A DNA stretch of 64,000 bases from contig JAFCMP010000521.1 in assembly GCA_017506865.1 (NCBI GenBank), positions 558,001 to 622,000 on the forward strand. The letters are read 5' to 3'. A program made the translations under genes and the position numbers. The notes under the pieces are model-generated. The model was given only the letters and a program-made list of their open reading frames with translations. It did no database searches and was not told the origin of the DNA. This DNA comes from Tribonema minus (lineage: Eukaryota; Sar; Xanthophyceae; Tribonematales; Tribonemataceae). Shown here piece after piece: positions 28,501-40,300 of this stretch. The number at the start of each line of letters is the position of its first letter. Positions within the stretch are counted from its first letter, which is position 1.

Positions 28501-31500
28501 GTCGGTGCGTCGGTCAGGATGTAAAATTTGCAGAAAGTGATGGTGGGTCGCGGCGCGCGTGCGAGTGCGAGCGAGGCCGTGGGGCCCACATTATAGGGGT
28601 AGGGTCAGGGCTAGGGTTAGCATTAGGGTCAGTCGGTGCGTTGGAGGACGATACTCGTCGTGCAATGGCGAGATTAGCCCGTGGGCGCCGGCGGATCTGC
28701 AATTGAGAACGCAGGTTTGCTGTTATCGGCATATCTGCGAGTGTTTGTGAGCGCGCAGGACATGCGTCATTGGGTGGCTGAGGGCGGCGGCGGAGCTGCG
28801 GACATTACTGATGGTGGCGGTGATATATGCGGCGGGATCATGAGTACAAAGACATGCGCGAACGCGTATCCGTTGGCGTGTTCATGAGCAATGCTCATCG
28901 CCGATGACGGCCGGCGAACTTGCGAGTGCAACAACACGCATTTGACCCGAGTTTCTGGTACCGCGAGAGGCAAACGCGCATAGTTTTGAGCACCATGGGA
29001 CGGGCAGAGCTCAGAGAGACATAGTATTTGAGAGCAAACAAGCCATCTGTTTGCACTGGTTTGCACCTGCAGAAAGAGTATTTGAGAGCAAATAAGCCAC
29101 CGGCTCGAAGGGAATCGTACCCGCTGTGCTTGCATACCTACGCATACAATTCAGCAAGCAGCATATGGTTGCAATACCCACATACCTGGGATGTCCATGC
29201 TTGGCGGCGCGCTCCAGCAGGTCGAGGCCCTCATCAACGCGCCCGGACCCAGCCGCCCTGTGTTCACGCAATTCACACAATAGATCAGCACCTGATGCGT
29301 GCGGTGTACACCTCAGTGCGTGCACGAGACAAGGCAAGGGATCACCCCATGCGTACGGTGCACGTCTCAGTGCGTGCACGCGAGACGGACTCCACGACTA
29401 CGTGATATGTGGGCGGCAGCGGCGAGGCGCTGCAGCGCGCGCGTTTCTGTGATGATGCGTCGCGGTGACATGTCACGTCGTAAATGACTACCTTAAATTA
29501 AAATGAATGCCTGTCACCGTCGCAAGTCGCTGCGGATGCCGCGTGCGGTACGCATTCACACGCTGCCGCCGCCGTCAGACGCGTGGGGGGGGGCCTGTTG
29601 ATTTGCATGCGTACATGGCATGAATGCAGTCACTTGGTCTGGAGCAATGATGTTCGTTGAATGACAGGTGCTGCACAAGGGGTGTGTATCGGTCCCAATG
29701 GGGCAGTGGACCACGCGGCGATGCTTGCGAATGCCGTACACAGCGTGAGGCAGTGCCCGGCTGCACACCGTGTACGACATTTGCAAGCATCCAGTGCCCG
29801 GCTGCACGCCGTGTACGACATTTGCAAGCATCGCCGCATTCCACGGTTCCGTCCGTTCGCGTCTCAACCTCAAGTGACCAAGGCCAAATGCGCCCTCGAC
29901 ACGCGCCGGAGAGAACGCACGGGTCGGCGCGACCAAGCAGTGCTCACATTGATGGTGAGCAGCGTGTGACGCGCTGCTGTCAAAGCCGTTGAAACAAGAA
30001 CGGCGCTGCTGTCAAAGCCGACAGAAACAAGCACGGCGATGGCTGGGGGGCTGCGAGAGAGGGCTCGGGCCCCGACGCTCCTGCGAGCCTGTGTAGACGG
30101 AGTCGTGCGCATTGAACGAGTCATCGACATGCGGCAGATCCACGCCTGCGCATCCGGCACGTTGGCGCCCCTGTCCTGGTTTCTCAATCTCGACAGCCTG
30201 CTGGCAGGGACCGCTGGCAGGAGAGCGCAGACGTCGGATTCTTCAACGCGGGCTGCAATCAGGGCCACGCATGTTTCTACGCGGCCGGCCTCTAGGAAGT
30301 TGAAGCGACTGGCATAGAGCACGCCCACAACTCCATTGCGGCCGGGCGGACCCTGATCGCGCCAGGCCGTCGCAGCGGTCCCCGCCGGTGAGCGACTGGG
30401 CGAAGCCGAGTGAGCAGGACATCACCTCTTATGCCCTTTCGCTGGCGGGCGTGACACACGCGACGTGCAAAATTGACAGCCTGCCTCTCGTGCAGCGCTT
30501 CTTGAAGGTCGCAGCACAAGTGTGCATGTCAGAGCGGTCGCCTTCTCATCAGAGTGTTGCACAGGCGCCGCAACCACAGCCGGTTCGCCGCGGACAAGAA
30601 AATATTTTCCGCAGTGAATGCACCGTGGTACGCGCTGCCCATGCCGAGCTCTGATCCGAAGCGACACCCTGACACTGGCACATGGCGCCGCGACCTTCAG
30701 GAAGCGTTGCACGAGAGGCAGGCTGTTGATGATGCAGGTCATGTGTGTCAGGCCTGCCAGCGAACGCGCCATTCGAGGTGATGCGCTGCTTACTCAGCTT
30801 CAGGCATCGCTCGGCTTGGGTACGGGCTGAAGAGACGGCCCTAGCGCAATCACGATCACGATTCGCTCGGCCGCGATGAAGTTGTTGCGTCCTCGATGCC
30901 AGCCGCTTCCACGCCCAAGAGGAGGGCCGTGTAGAAGCAGGCGTGGCCCTGGCCGCAGCCAGCGTCGAAGACTTTGACATCTTGTCTCCTGTCAGCAGTC
31001 GCCACCGGCAGGCTGTTCAGGATCAGGAACCAGAGACGGGGCGCCACCGTGCCGGATCCGCAAAGTGTGGATCTGCCTGCAGCCCCATCGATGACCCGTT
31101 CGAAGTGCGTAACCCCGTCTGCACTGGCAGCAGCTGCTAGCCAGCAGGACTGTTTTTCTTGGTATCATCAGGGCCGCAAGGATTCACATAAATTCAACCT
31201 ACATTCGAGATTTACAACTCTGTGCCACAGAGAGCTAGATAAGGCTTTTTCGAATTCCTGTCGTCATGAACTGACGCCATCGACATCTGAGGCATTTCCT
31301 GCCCCTTCCTGCTGTTCCTCAGCGCTCGCTCCACCCACGCGATCCTGCGACATCATCTCTGAAAAAAAGGTCGGAACTCGCCGGAATCTACCGTAAGGCA
31401 GTGTGACGCCCCAGAGGTTGACGTCGTGCTCGACACGAATGCATCTGTACCCATGATGCTTCACTTACGATGGCAGCTAGGCTGCAGCTTGTCTGTTGCC

Positions 31501-33829
31501 CCGTTTTGGTGTTAGGCTTGTCACACCTCCCCTAGGTTCAACAAGCCTAACCCTAATTCTTCGAACCCTCACAACCTCGCCCTAGCTTCAACCCTGTACG
31601 CGACATGACTTCTTGCGCTCTCTTACATGGTAAATAAATAAGGACATTCAATACGATGACCTCCTGACAGGACTTCTCTCCACTGGCTTTGGCTGCTGGC
31701 GATGCTATCATTTGATGTGGACTTGCACACAGCACATGTGCGCGTGGAGTTGAGATCTTAGGAGTGGTAAGCTGTGTATCTCTAGCAGTGGACCGACAGA
31801 ACAGCAGTGAGATTGACTGAAGCTTAACATGGCAGATCTCGGCAGGACAGCACCTGCACGCACAGCACACACGCCGCTTTGCATCGCTTACTTCAGAGTA
31901 GTACACCTCAAAGTATCTAGAAAGTTTTCAAGCGCGCTCGCGGGCAAGCTGGGCATCAGCGTCCGCAGCCTGGATTCATGGGGCAACTGCCGGAGCGCCA
32001 TACGAACAATTCTCAGGCGCGTTGTGATGCTGCGCACGGCGGCAAATTGGTCATCAGCGTGCGCGGCCAAATGCATCAGGAATGATGGGGCAGTTACAGG
32101 AGCGGCAACAAAATGTTCTGATATACAAAGTTCAAAGCTCATGCTGAGCGCCGTGACTCTCCCCCACTTACGATTCGACCAGCATGATGCCCAGCTCCCC
32201 GGCGGCCTCCACGCTGCCCGCTTTGGCGGCTGACTCAAAGTACTTCATCGCGAGCATGGGGTTCTGCATTGGCGGGGGGGGGCAGCACAGAGTCAGGTGC
32301 CTGGAGCGTATTCTGAAGCCGAACAAGCACTGTCAATGTGAGACCTTGAGGTGATTGTGTGTGCGAGTGTAGCCGCAGTGGCGTCAACGCTGTTGTGCAT
32401 TCTGGTGTTGTGCATTTGGTCTACTCGACGACATATGCAACCAACGCCATTGCGCAAATCTCGCGAGTGCGCATATAGGCCGCCTCTGATCGTACTTCAA
32501 AAGAAGTACAGACCGCTTCACAGGTCAAGCCCAACATATTGTAGAAATGAGACACATCGGCAACCCTTATGGTGCTCGCGCACGCAGTTTCTGTGCCGCA
32601 AACAGGCAGACCCGCTGCTGCCGCCGCCGCCGCCACGGGACGCTGCCCGATAGTTATTCTGCCAACACCACCATGCCTATGCTTAGTGGCAGTGGGGCGT
32701 TCCGTAAGGGTAGCTCAAGCGCTTCAAGCCCTCCATGCTGACTTGTACTGAAAACGACAGCAACGACCGAGGGCAACTGCGCCCCCGCGCAGGCGCTGCG
32801 GACGGGGCACCAATTCCAGGAAAAAAAAACGATCATGCTCGCCCGCTGCTGCCTATGGCGACGGCAACGGCGGCGCTGTCACCCTGCTCGCCAGCTCCAC
32901 TGTCTTTCCCGCGCCGCCTCATCTGTTGACATGACCGCGCTTCCTACGCCACACGTAACCCCCCTGCACGCTCACAACGCCGCACCGCACTGACCTTCTC
33001 CGTCTCGTACAGCCCGTGGCGCAGGGCGAGCCCGACCTCGTACTGCGCGCTGCCGTCGCCGCCGGCGCCGCGCGCCGCCGCGCGCAGCAGCGCCCTCAGC
33101 TTGGCCATGTCAGCGCTCCGCACGGCGCGCAGGTCCAGCGTGTTCTCCTCGAGCTCGTCGAGGGGCGTCAGCTGCTCGGGCGGCTCCTGCGGTTCGAACA
33201 TGGGCGATGATATTAAAGTTCAGTGTTGAAGTTTGAGGCGGCAGCATGTCGCAACATTGCTTGCGAAATGGAACGAGTCGTTGTGTTCCGCACGGCGCGC
33301 AGGTCGAGCGTGTTCTCCTCGAGCTCGTCAAGGGGCGTCAGCTGCTCGAGCTTCCTGTGGGCGGGCGTGGGCAGCAATGTTGAAGTTCATTGTTGAAGTT
33401 TGGGACACCAACTGTAGTGCATCGCAATAGGGCTTTGAGAATGGGATGAATCAATGTGTGCTCTGCATGGTTTACGGGGGCGAACCCGGAGTCGCCGTGC
33501 ACACTACCCACACTTTGAAGTGTACTGCATGCATTGATTCAAACAGGGCTTGTCACAGCGGCTGCTGCGGGGGGCGTGCGCCCATCAAAGGAGTCTTTTG
33601 CGAAGGGCAGCTGCGCGTTCCCCTGCACCGACTCGCACACGTAAGTGCGTGCGCCGCCGCCGCCGCCGACAATGATGCGCGCCGTAGAAACCTGCACCAG
33701 CTGTGCGCGCGCCGCTGCTACCGAGAATATACCTGCATACCTGCACTAGCGTTGTTTCCTGGGCCAGCAACGCCTGGTCGGCGGCGTCCCTGTACAGCAG
33801 CAGCGCGCGCTCGCAGTCCTGGCGGCGGC

Positions 33830-33917
<88 letters not shown>

Positions 33918-36900
33918 CGCAAGGGTCAGTTGAGCACACTGGCTTGAGCAAAATGACGATGCTCAGTCATGTGAACAAGTTGGTTGAAGTGCGAAGAGTC
34001 TTACAAACAACCCGGCGGAAGTAACAAGAGTCTCATGCCGCCCACCGTGCTTTTGGGCTGTGTGCGGAGGTCTCAGCGTCAAATGCACATGGGTGCGATC
34101 GCGGATTCGCACGCTGCCTTGAACTTGAAGTATGGAGAGTCACGGCTCGTGCTGCCCGCCGTCCTCATTGGCGGTGTGTGGGGGTTTGAGCGGCGTATGT
34201 ATTGTGGGCAGTCGCTGATCGTGCTCTTCTTGAACTTGAAGCGTGAAGAGTCGAAGTTGTTCTGCCCATTGTGCTCATTGCTCAGCGTTGAAGGTACTTT
34301 GACGCAGTCCATGATCGTGCGCTACTTGTGCGGTCCGTCCCAGAGAGGCCTGGTGCCGAGAAGAGCAGCGTTATTGCACGTGTTGAAAGGCATGATTCAT
34401 GTGAAGTGCGAAGAGTCACAGTGGCCCCACGCTGCCCGTTGTGCTTGATGGCTGCGTGCGCGGTTTTGGAGCCATCTGCGTACAGCTGTTGATCACACGG
34501 TACTTGAGTACTCACTACAAGCAAGGTCTGGCTTCAAAGCAGCAACGGTACATGCGCAGCAAGGGCCACTGTTGCCCCCTTGGCTAACACAGCAGAGTCA
34601 CAATATCACTTTGTGCTGCTGGCGCACGGTACCGCTTGTGTCAAGGTCCACAGGGTGAACTCTGCAGTACACGAGCGGCCTGAGCGCTGCCGACACACAT
34701 TACCAATACGGAAGCACATACTGAGAAGCGCCTACACAAAGTATGGCCCAAGCGCTGCGGTCCTGTTCAGCACCAAGTACTCGCAGTACAGTCCACAGTA
34801 CACCAGCGGTACACCGGTGATCTGAGCGCTGCCGTCCTCTACAGGTGCCTCAGCACCCGCATTCGTGCACGCGCGAGCGCGCGTCGCCGCCGCGCGCGCC
34901 TAGCACCGCACGTGTTTGACGGGCGCAGCGAGGTTTTTCAAGCGCAAACTTGAGGAGCGCGTGCCTGAGCGCTGCTGTGCGGCGCAACACGCCTCGACCC
35001 CGCACGTCGCTCTGCGAGCCTCGCCGCCGCCACCCCCGCCCCCCACCCAGCTCCCGAGCGCGCTGCCAAGGCGCGCGCGCGCTCGCGTTCGTACGACGCG
35101 AAACGCGCGCAAACACGCAGAGACAGTGATGAACTTCAACTCACCCGCGCTGGGGTCACCCGAACGGTGTCGCGTGCGCACGTACAGCTGCCGAAATTCA
35201 AGCGCCACGAACGCGTGTCGTGTGCCCCGCCAGGCGCGCCACGATGAACTCACCATGAATTCAATGCTTGCGAAAAACAAGCGATGAAAAGCCATCTGAA
35301 GTCACCTGAGCGGTGCCGAGCCCATACAGGTGCCGGAATCCGAGCCCCATGAGCGCGCCCGCGTGCCCCAGCGCCGCCTCCGCCTCCAGCGCTGCCGCGC
35401 GCGTCTCGTTGTGCGGTGTAGGAAGGTAGGCGGCGCCGGTGCCGTGCGTGTGCGCCAGGAAGTGGTGCCCCGCTGCGCGCCAAGGGTGAAGGGGGGGGGG
35501 GGGGGGGGGGTGGACGCGGTGAGAATCATGAATTCGGTGGACCGCAGCGCGCTCACGTGCACAGATGATGATGAGACAGTTCAGAAACCGTATGTGAAAG
35601 GCGCTGTAATGACAACGCTGCGTGATCACTGTCGCGGCAAGAAGCATGCTCTCTGGTGTGGTCGCGTTGGGTCTACCGCCGCGAAAAGCGCTGTTACAGG
35701 TTGTGCTCGATGTCTTGTTTTGCTTGCGCGTTGGCGGATAAGCTCACACTGCAGTGCACAAGGCGCGCATTGCGCACTGCGAGCTGTTGCTCATAACCGC
35801 GCTGATATCCACTGTTGAAGTTTTTGTATTTATGCTGGTGCTAGCAGGGGCAATGTCTGCGCAAGCCTTCTGATGCAGCGAAACACGACGCTTCGTGATG
35901 GCTTCTGAGAGGATATTCGACGTGTCCTTTGTCATGCCTGATGTGCCTTCATGTGTGGCTTGCATGACGTCACCTGCTCATGAAATCCCTTCTGTTTCAA
36001 TGCACGACGACGCAGGCAGGCTTGGCTCAAAGCGTCTAGGGCGTACTGGGCACCAGGCGGAGCCCACTGCAATTGTTTCACAGCAAGATCGCATGGCCAG
36101 ACGATTAATGAACCGTGCAGTCAGTGCTCATCGCTGTGGAAATTACTTCTTCACATGATTGAACGGTGCCGGACAGCAAGACGTTGATGCTTGATGGCAC
36201 TTGCTTACAGCTGCGGCGCATATAGCGAGCGCTCTCTTACATGCACCGACTCCCAACTCAGCAACACCACTTCATGGCGGCTGCGCTGCACAGATCAGTG
36301 CTCAAGATGCAGCAGTGATGCAGCGTGCCGCTTGTTCTTTCACTTTCGCACAGCCTGTTGTCATGCATCGCCTGTTTGAATAGGGCAGTCGATGTGCACA
36401 TGCTCGGATCGCGCAAGGATCCCGCCGCTTCACGAGTGCCACCGGCACACCGATTACACATGGCAGTCAGTCACGCCGCAAAGCCTTCAGGCCAGAGGAG
36501 TTAAAATGGTCAACACCACTTCAACTTCAGCCAGCATCACCTGGCACTCCATACTCTGCAAGGGAGGAGTATTCCTGCACGGCCCTCTCGGGGTCGCGTT
36601 CCAGCACCCCCGGTACTCCGGTCCCAATTAGCACATCCGCGAACAGCGCAGCGCCAGAGTGGACCGTCTCCGCGGAGGCGCTGTTGACAAGTACATCTTG
36701 CAGGGCTTGAATGTGGGAGTAGGAGGGAACCTGGCCTGCTTCAAGTAGTGCCGACAGCTCTTTGAGCCAGGCTTGGAAGTTTGCCTCTCGAGCAGCGGCT
36801 TCTTGGTCTGCAGCGGAGTCGTGGGCAGCTGCAGGCGGGGGTGGCGCAAGTAGATCATCCTGCCCCCAGGATGTCTGCGGCGTCGCCAACGCTAGCAGAA

Positions 36901-36946
36901 AGGCCAGCACCCAAAACATCACGGCGGACTCGCCTACTCCTTGCAC
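24234..36946 (-). CDS. SEL1L/HRD3-like ERAD scaffold (Sel1-repeat protein)
   Basis: Eleven exons on the complement join in phase: 36541-36919 (or from 36946), 35306-35472, 33741-33818, about 33602-33691, 32995-33186, 32172-32263, 29186-29257, 27722-27917, 26412-26521, 25426-25711 and about 24234-24538. Exon 1 opens with a signal peptide (MFWVLAFLLALATPQTSWG). Sel1-type helical repeats follow: MGLGFRHLYGLGTA, CERALLLYRDAADQ, KYFESAAKAGSVEAAGELG, GLDLLERAAKHGHP, ALGYLTMHGLATD, ARRLYEVAARGNHSAGLYLL, HLTGMHRHAQLLEYGAGGER-SCGDAVALYK (aligning with human SEL1L GHILAFYNLAQMHASGTG…RSC), and LAKYLYAELL. SEL1L/HRD3 scaffolds the HRD1 ubiquitin ligase in the ER membrane. The C-terminal transmembrane segment was not found, so the 3' end is uncertain. 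Exon 10 has a long poly-Gly tract. Exon 4 limits are the least sure. Confidence 0.85.
24660..25045 (-). repeat. Tandem copies of the acceptor edge of SEL1L-like exon 11
   Basis: The block GTCGCGTGCAGGCGCCCCAGCTG recurs at about 24683-24707, 24830-24855, 24911-24935 and 25018-25046, upstream of the parent at 24518-24541. It codes the first residues of exon 11 with the AG acceptor. A shared flank (GACCAGTCGGKTWGCACGG and GAACGGGGGCACG) lies between copies, giving a period of about 80-145 bp. Confidence 0.8.
26255..26300 (-). repeat. Partial copy of the 3' edge of SEL1L-like exon 9
   Basis: GCGATCTGCTTGTACAGGGC here resembles the exon-9 sequence CGCGACCTGCTTGTACAGGGC at 26422-26442, coding ALYKQVA. 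AATCACCTG also recurs at 26375-26384 as in the real donor at 26406-26414. Confidence 0.6.
27435..28370 (-). repeat. Both edges of SEL1L-like exon 8 copied into the flanking introns
   Basis: The parent exon is 27722-27917. Its 3' half with donor is repeated at about 27590-27645 and 27445-27510 (plus-strand CCCCAGGTCCCCGGCG then AACAGGTCGYGCGC). Its 5' half with acceptor is repeated at about 28045-28150 and 28262-28365 (CTCGTACAGGCGGCGCGCC, then GCGGACCTGCGGCCAAGGCA), period about 220 bp. More decayed echoes run to about 28,640. The upstream copies carry TTAGGGCTAGGG-like tracts between them. Confidence 0.85.
29752..29836. repeat. Short tandem duplication (about 42 bp, two units)
   Basis: CAGTGCCCGGCTGCACRCCG followed by TGTACGACATTTGCAAGCATC occurs twice in direct succession with one difference, inside intron 6 of the SEL1L-like gene. 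No function is evident. Confidence 0.7.
30108..31115. pseudogene. Head-to-head inverted pair of methyltransferase-like pseudogene fragments
   Basis: The plus strand at about 30108-30550 and the complement of about 30650-31115 are diverged copies of one sequence. Both encode a glycine-rich methyltransferase-type motif: FNAGCNQGHACFYAAG then EVEATGIEHA on plus, and VFDAGCGQGHACFYTALLLG then VEAAGIEDA on minus. A second shared block reads INSLPLVQRFLKVAA. The plus copy has an in-frame stop after FYAAGL, and both are frameshifted. The arms are separated by about 100 bp and lie in intron 6 of the SEL1L-like gene. The GIE motif recalls DOT1-type SAM-dependent enzymes, but the family is not certain. 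Confidence 0.6.
33284..33352 (-). repeat. Copy of the acceptor edge of SEL1L-like exon 5 (parent 32995-33186)
   Basis: CGCACGGCGCGCAGGTCSAG followed by CGTGTTCTCCTCGAGCTCGT is repeated from 33117-33160 at 33289-33332, continuing through the LTPLDELEEN coding part to a decayed acceptor. The copy lies upstream of the exon in the same intron. Confidence 0.85.
33832..33916. repeat. Uninterrupted (CAG)n microsatellite, about 28 units
   Basis: Pure CAG triplets on plus (CTG on the coding strand) lie directly upstream of the acceptor of SEL1L-like exon 3 (exon top 33818), replacing the usual polypyrimidine tract together with a short CCG run. If the acceptor is used, this is intronic and not a polyglutamine or polyleucine tract. 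Confidence 0.9.
34660..35215 (-). repeat. Degenerate tandem copies of the donor edge of SEL1L-like exon 2
   Basis: The plus-strand motif YCTGAGCGSTGYCG, which covers the end of exon 2 (LGTAQ) and its donor at 35303-35330, recurs at about 34679, 34821, 34963 and 35154. The 35154 copy keeps the best match, including GTACAGCTGCCGAAATTCAAGCG. Confidence 0.7.
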
Positions 36947-37383
36947 TGACCTTCAAGTTTCTTGCGTGCGAGCAGCAGCCGCTGCCGCTGCTTACTTCGA
37001 ATCGCGCTAAACATCACGACGCTGCAGAATGCGTGTCCCACCCCCTCAGTGTGGCGTGCTGGCAAAGGAACACAAAATCCCAGACTTCAACATTAGAAGT
37101 CAGAGACCTTGTTGAAGTCCCATTCAAATCAGTGAGTTCTCGCGTTGGCTGCATCCCGTCGAGTCCGCACTTACCGACCTCCGTCAGGCAGCTGCAAAGT
37201 AGAACTGTGTGCTTGCAGCGCGGGACTGTTGTCCGTCGGTCTGGCGCAGGGTAAACAACATCACACGGCACCTTGGCGAACGATGATCGCGCCTTTCTTG
37301 AGTTAGGTCCGTGTGTCTGAAAGCGCGAGTTGAAGCCGCCGATCAAAATCTTGTAGCAGCACTGCAGCAGCAAAGGGGTGGAA
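36947..37383. promoter_or_regulatory. Divergent intergenic region between SEL1L-like and RING genes
   Basis: A 437-bp spacer separates two head-to-head genes that both act in ubiquitin-linked protein handling. It presumably contains both promoters. No TATA box or named element is recognisable. Confidence 0.45.
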
Positions 37384-40300
37384 ATGGCGGAGCCGCTGGG
37401 AATCGAGGAGCAGGACGTCACGTGCCCTCTGTGCTGTGAGCTGTTCTGCAGCGATGGCAACAGCCCATATGCCTTGCGGTGCCACTGCAAGGGCGGTTAC
37501 GTCCTCTGCGAGGCGTGCCTCATGAAGGTAAGTCTCGGAACGCACTTCTGCTGGCAGCGCATGCTGCAATGGCTCTTTGAGTGGCTTGTATTGGAGCGGC
37601 GTCAGACTCCGTGACAAATTCAAGAGCACTAATGCAGGGGCAGGCCTCAGGCTCCTGCGGATTCAGAGCACAAGAGTGACAACGGGAACAGCAGCAGCGC
37701 CACCAACAGCAGCAGCAACAGCAGCAGCAGAAGCATCAGGCTGCTGCTGGTCTGACTGCCTCAGTAAACCACAAGGCCCATTGACATGATGAGAGTAGAG
37801 CACTTGGCAAGGCTTGTTTGGAAGCTGCCATGCGCGGTTCTTCCTGGATTCCACTTGCTGCCATGAGCTACTACCTCCTCTCAGACGAGAACTTGCCGAT
37901 TGCGCTCACGGTGTCAAGGCTAAGCATCGCTGCTGCATTGCTCACCAGACGTCACCCGCCTGTCAGGGCACTGGGCAGCATAGCAAAGTCAGTCTTTCTG
38001 CTGCGGACGTACTGCTTGTTGTCCATCAGCGCACACTGGATGACGCAAAGCAACCACAATGTGCAGTACTGTCGGCGCCCTCGCGACCCCTCACCCTAAC
38101 CTAACCCTAGCTGTAACCTTCACGTCCACACACAAATACACTTTGTTGTGTCACGCACACACACACACACGCGTGCTCACAGTGAGGGGTCCACGCCCCC
38201 CTGCCCCCCCCCCCCCCCCCCCCCGGCAGCTCATATCGGTGGCGAAGAGCGAGTGCCCGCAGTGCAAGCAGCGCATCACGCGGCACACCAAGAAGACGTT
38301 CCGGCCCGACCTGCTCGACCAGGCGCGCGCGTACCAGGCGGCGGTCGATGGCAGCGGCGGCGGCGGCGGCGCGCTCGCGGCGCAAGTGCACCACGCCGCG
38401 TACATGTGAGTGACTGTTGCGGAGCGCACTCAGGGTCCGCATGGCGGCGGTGGTGTGACAGGAGCCGTCAACCAGCTCGATGCGCCATGCGTGCCGCGTG
38501 GCCCCAGCGGCGTCGGACGTGATCTGCGGATAGTCATCGTGGACATGCAAGAAATGACAGCAGAGCATGAACGATGGCTGCAGGCGCTTGGTCCGATGTC
38601 CCGGTTCTCAGTGTCCCCAGCTGTACATGGCACAATACGGAACTGCCGCTGAATCGTGCCATCGCGCCGCTGCCGCTGCCGCCGCGCGCGCACGTCCCTT
38701 CAGCCTTGGCCACATGGGGCGCAAGCTGCGAGCTGCGGCTCACCAATTCAGGATGACACCAAAGGAGGGGCGTTCTCGGTTCGTGCTTTGACTCATCAGT
38801 CGTTTTTGTGCCCCCAGCTGTACGTGGCGCAAGACGCAACTGCCGCTGAGGTGCTCTGTCGGGCCGCCGCCGCCCCCGCGCCGCAGCCCCGGCGACATCG
38901 GGCGCGAGCTGCGGGAGAGCCTGGAGGAGCAGGAGCGGCGCCGCCAGGCGGACGACAGGGCGCTTGTAAACAAGCTCGTGGGCGCGGAAGCGAGCGAGGA
39001 GGCGCAGCGGCAGATTGAGGAGGAGCTGCGACGGCGGTGAGTGTTGAAGTTGAAGTCCGAGTCAGGTCGAGGGCCGTGCATAGTAGAAATTAGGTTGTGG
39101 GCTGTAGAGAGTTTGGGGTTTGGGGTATGCGGCAGACAAGAGACTGCGCGTAAGCGAGCTCCTGCGATGGTGAGCGAGCGGCGGCGATGAGTGTTGAAGT
39201 TGAAGTTGGAGGCAGGTCAGGGGCCGACAGCTGCAATGACTGCTAGCTCCAGGGAGCGGGGGCACGTGGGAGGGCATGCGCTCGCAGCAGTGCTGCTGTG
39301 GCCCGGAGGCGAGCGAGGAGGTGCAGCGGCAGATCGTGGAGGAGCTGCGGCGGTGAGTGTTGAAGTTGAGGTTGGACTCAGGTGAGGGCCGTGATGAATG
39401 TGATCCTCAAAGAGTTGGCGCGGACGGGCGCGTGCGCGCTTGGAGCGATATGATTGCGGATGCGGAGGCAAGGCGGGAGGCGCAGCGGCAAATTTGAGGT
39501 GCGGTGCGGCGGCAGTGAGGATCGTGACGCTGCTGCGGCCGGGCAGCAGCTGCGGCAGATGGAACGACGCCGCTATGCAGTCACTAGACGAGTGATCGAG
39601 CCTGATACACAGGGTAAGATGAGGTCGTGTTGAAATGAGGGACTGAAGCGGCGAAGGTGGTGGGTGAGGCGCAGAGGGCAGGTTTTGGATGAGAGTGACA
39701 GTTGCGGTCGACGTGTCAGGTCGCGACATCGCATGGTGTTTGCCAAGCAATGAGTAGTGCACATGAGCTCTGTGACAGCGGCGCGCTGTCGCCCGCTGCG
39801 GCGTGCCAAGGCAAATGTCGAGCTCGCAGAATGCACGCATTGCCGCATTGATTTTCGTGCTGCGGACATGAAATTTCTTGCATTTGACAGGCGACGCAGC
39901 GCGCCAGCAGCGCAGCAGCAGCAGCGGCTCGCACAACTATAGCTCCACTTTCTTGAGATGTGCAGCGCGCAAGCGTCCGCTGCTCCACCCGATGCGCTGC
40001 GCCGCCGCCCTTTCAGCAGCACGCGCTCTCTTCCCCTCGCCGCCGCTGCCGCTGCTGCTGCCGCTGCTGCCGCCGCACGGGTGTACGTACGTACGTGCAG
40101 CCGGCAGGAGGAGCTCAACAACGACGAGGCTGCACGGAAGCTCGCGCAGGAGCTGCAGGCCGAGGAGGAGGCGGCGGCATTGCTCAGGAGGGCGCGCGAG
40201 CAGGAGGATGAGAAGATGGCACGGCAGCTCGACGCGAAGAAGTCGGGGAAGGCGCCGCGGCCTCAGCAGCACTCGATAGGTGAGCTTGACAGCGCGTGGT

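Noticed and set aside
37384..37527. GTG at 37378 as the start of the RING protein
   Set aside because: Nuclear eukaryotic genes start at ATG; the in-frame ATG at 37384 is two codons downstream.
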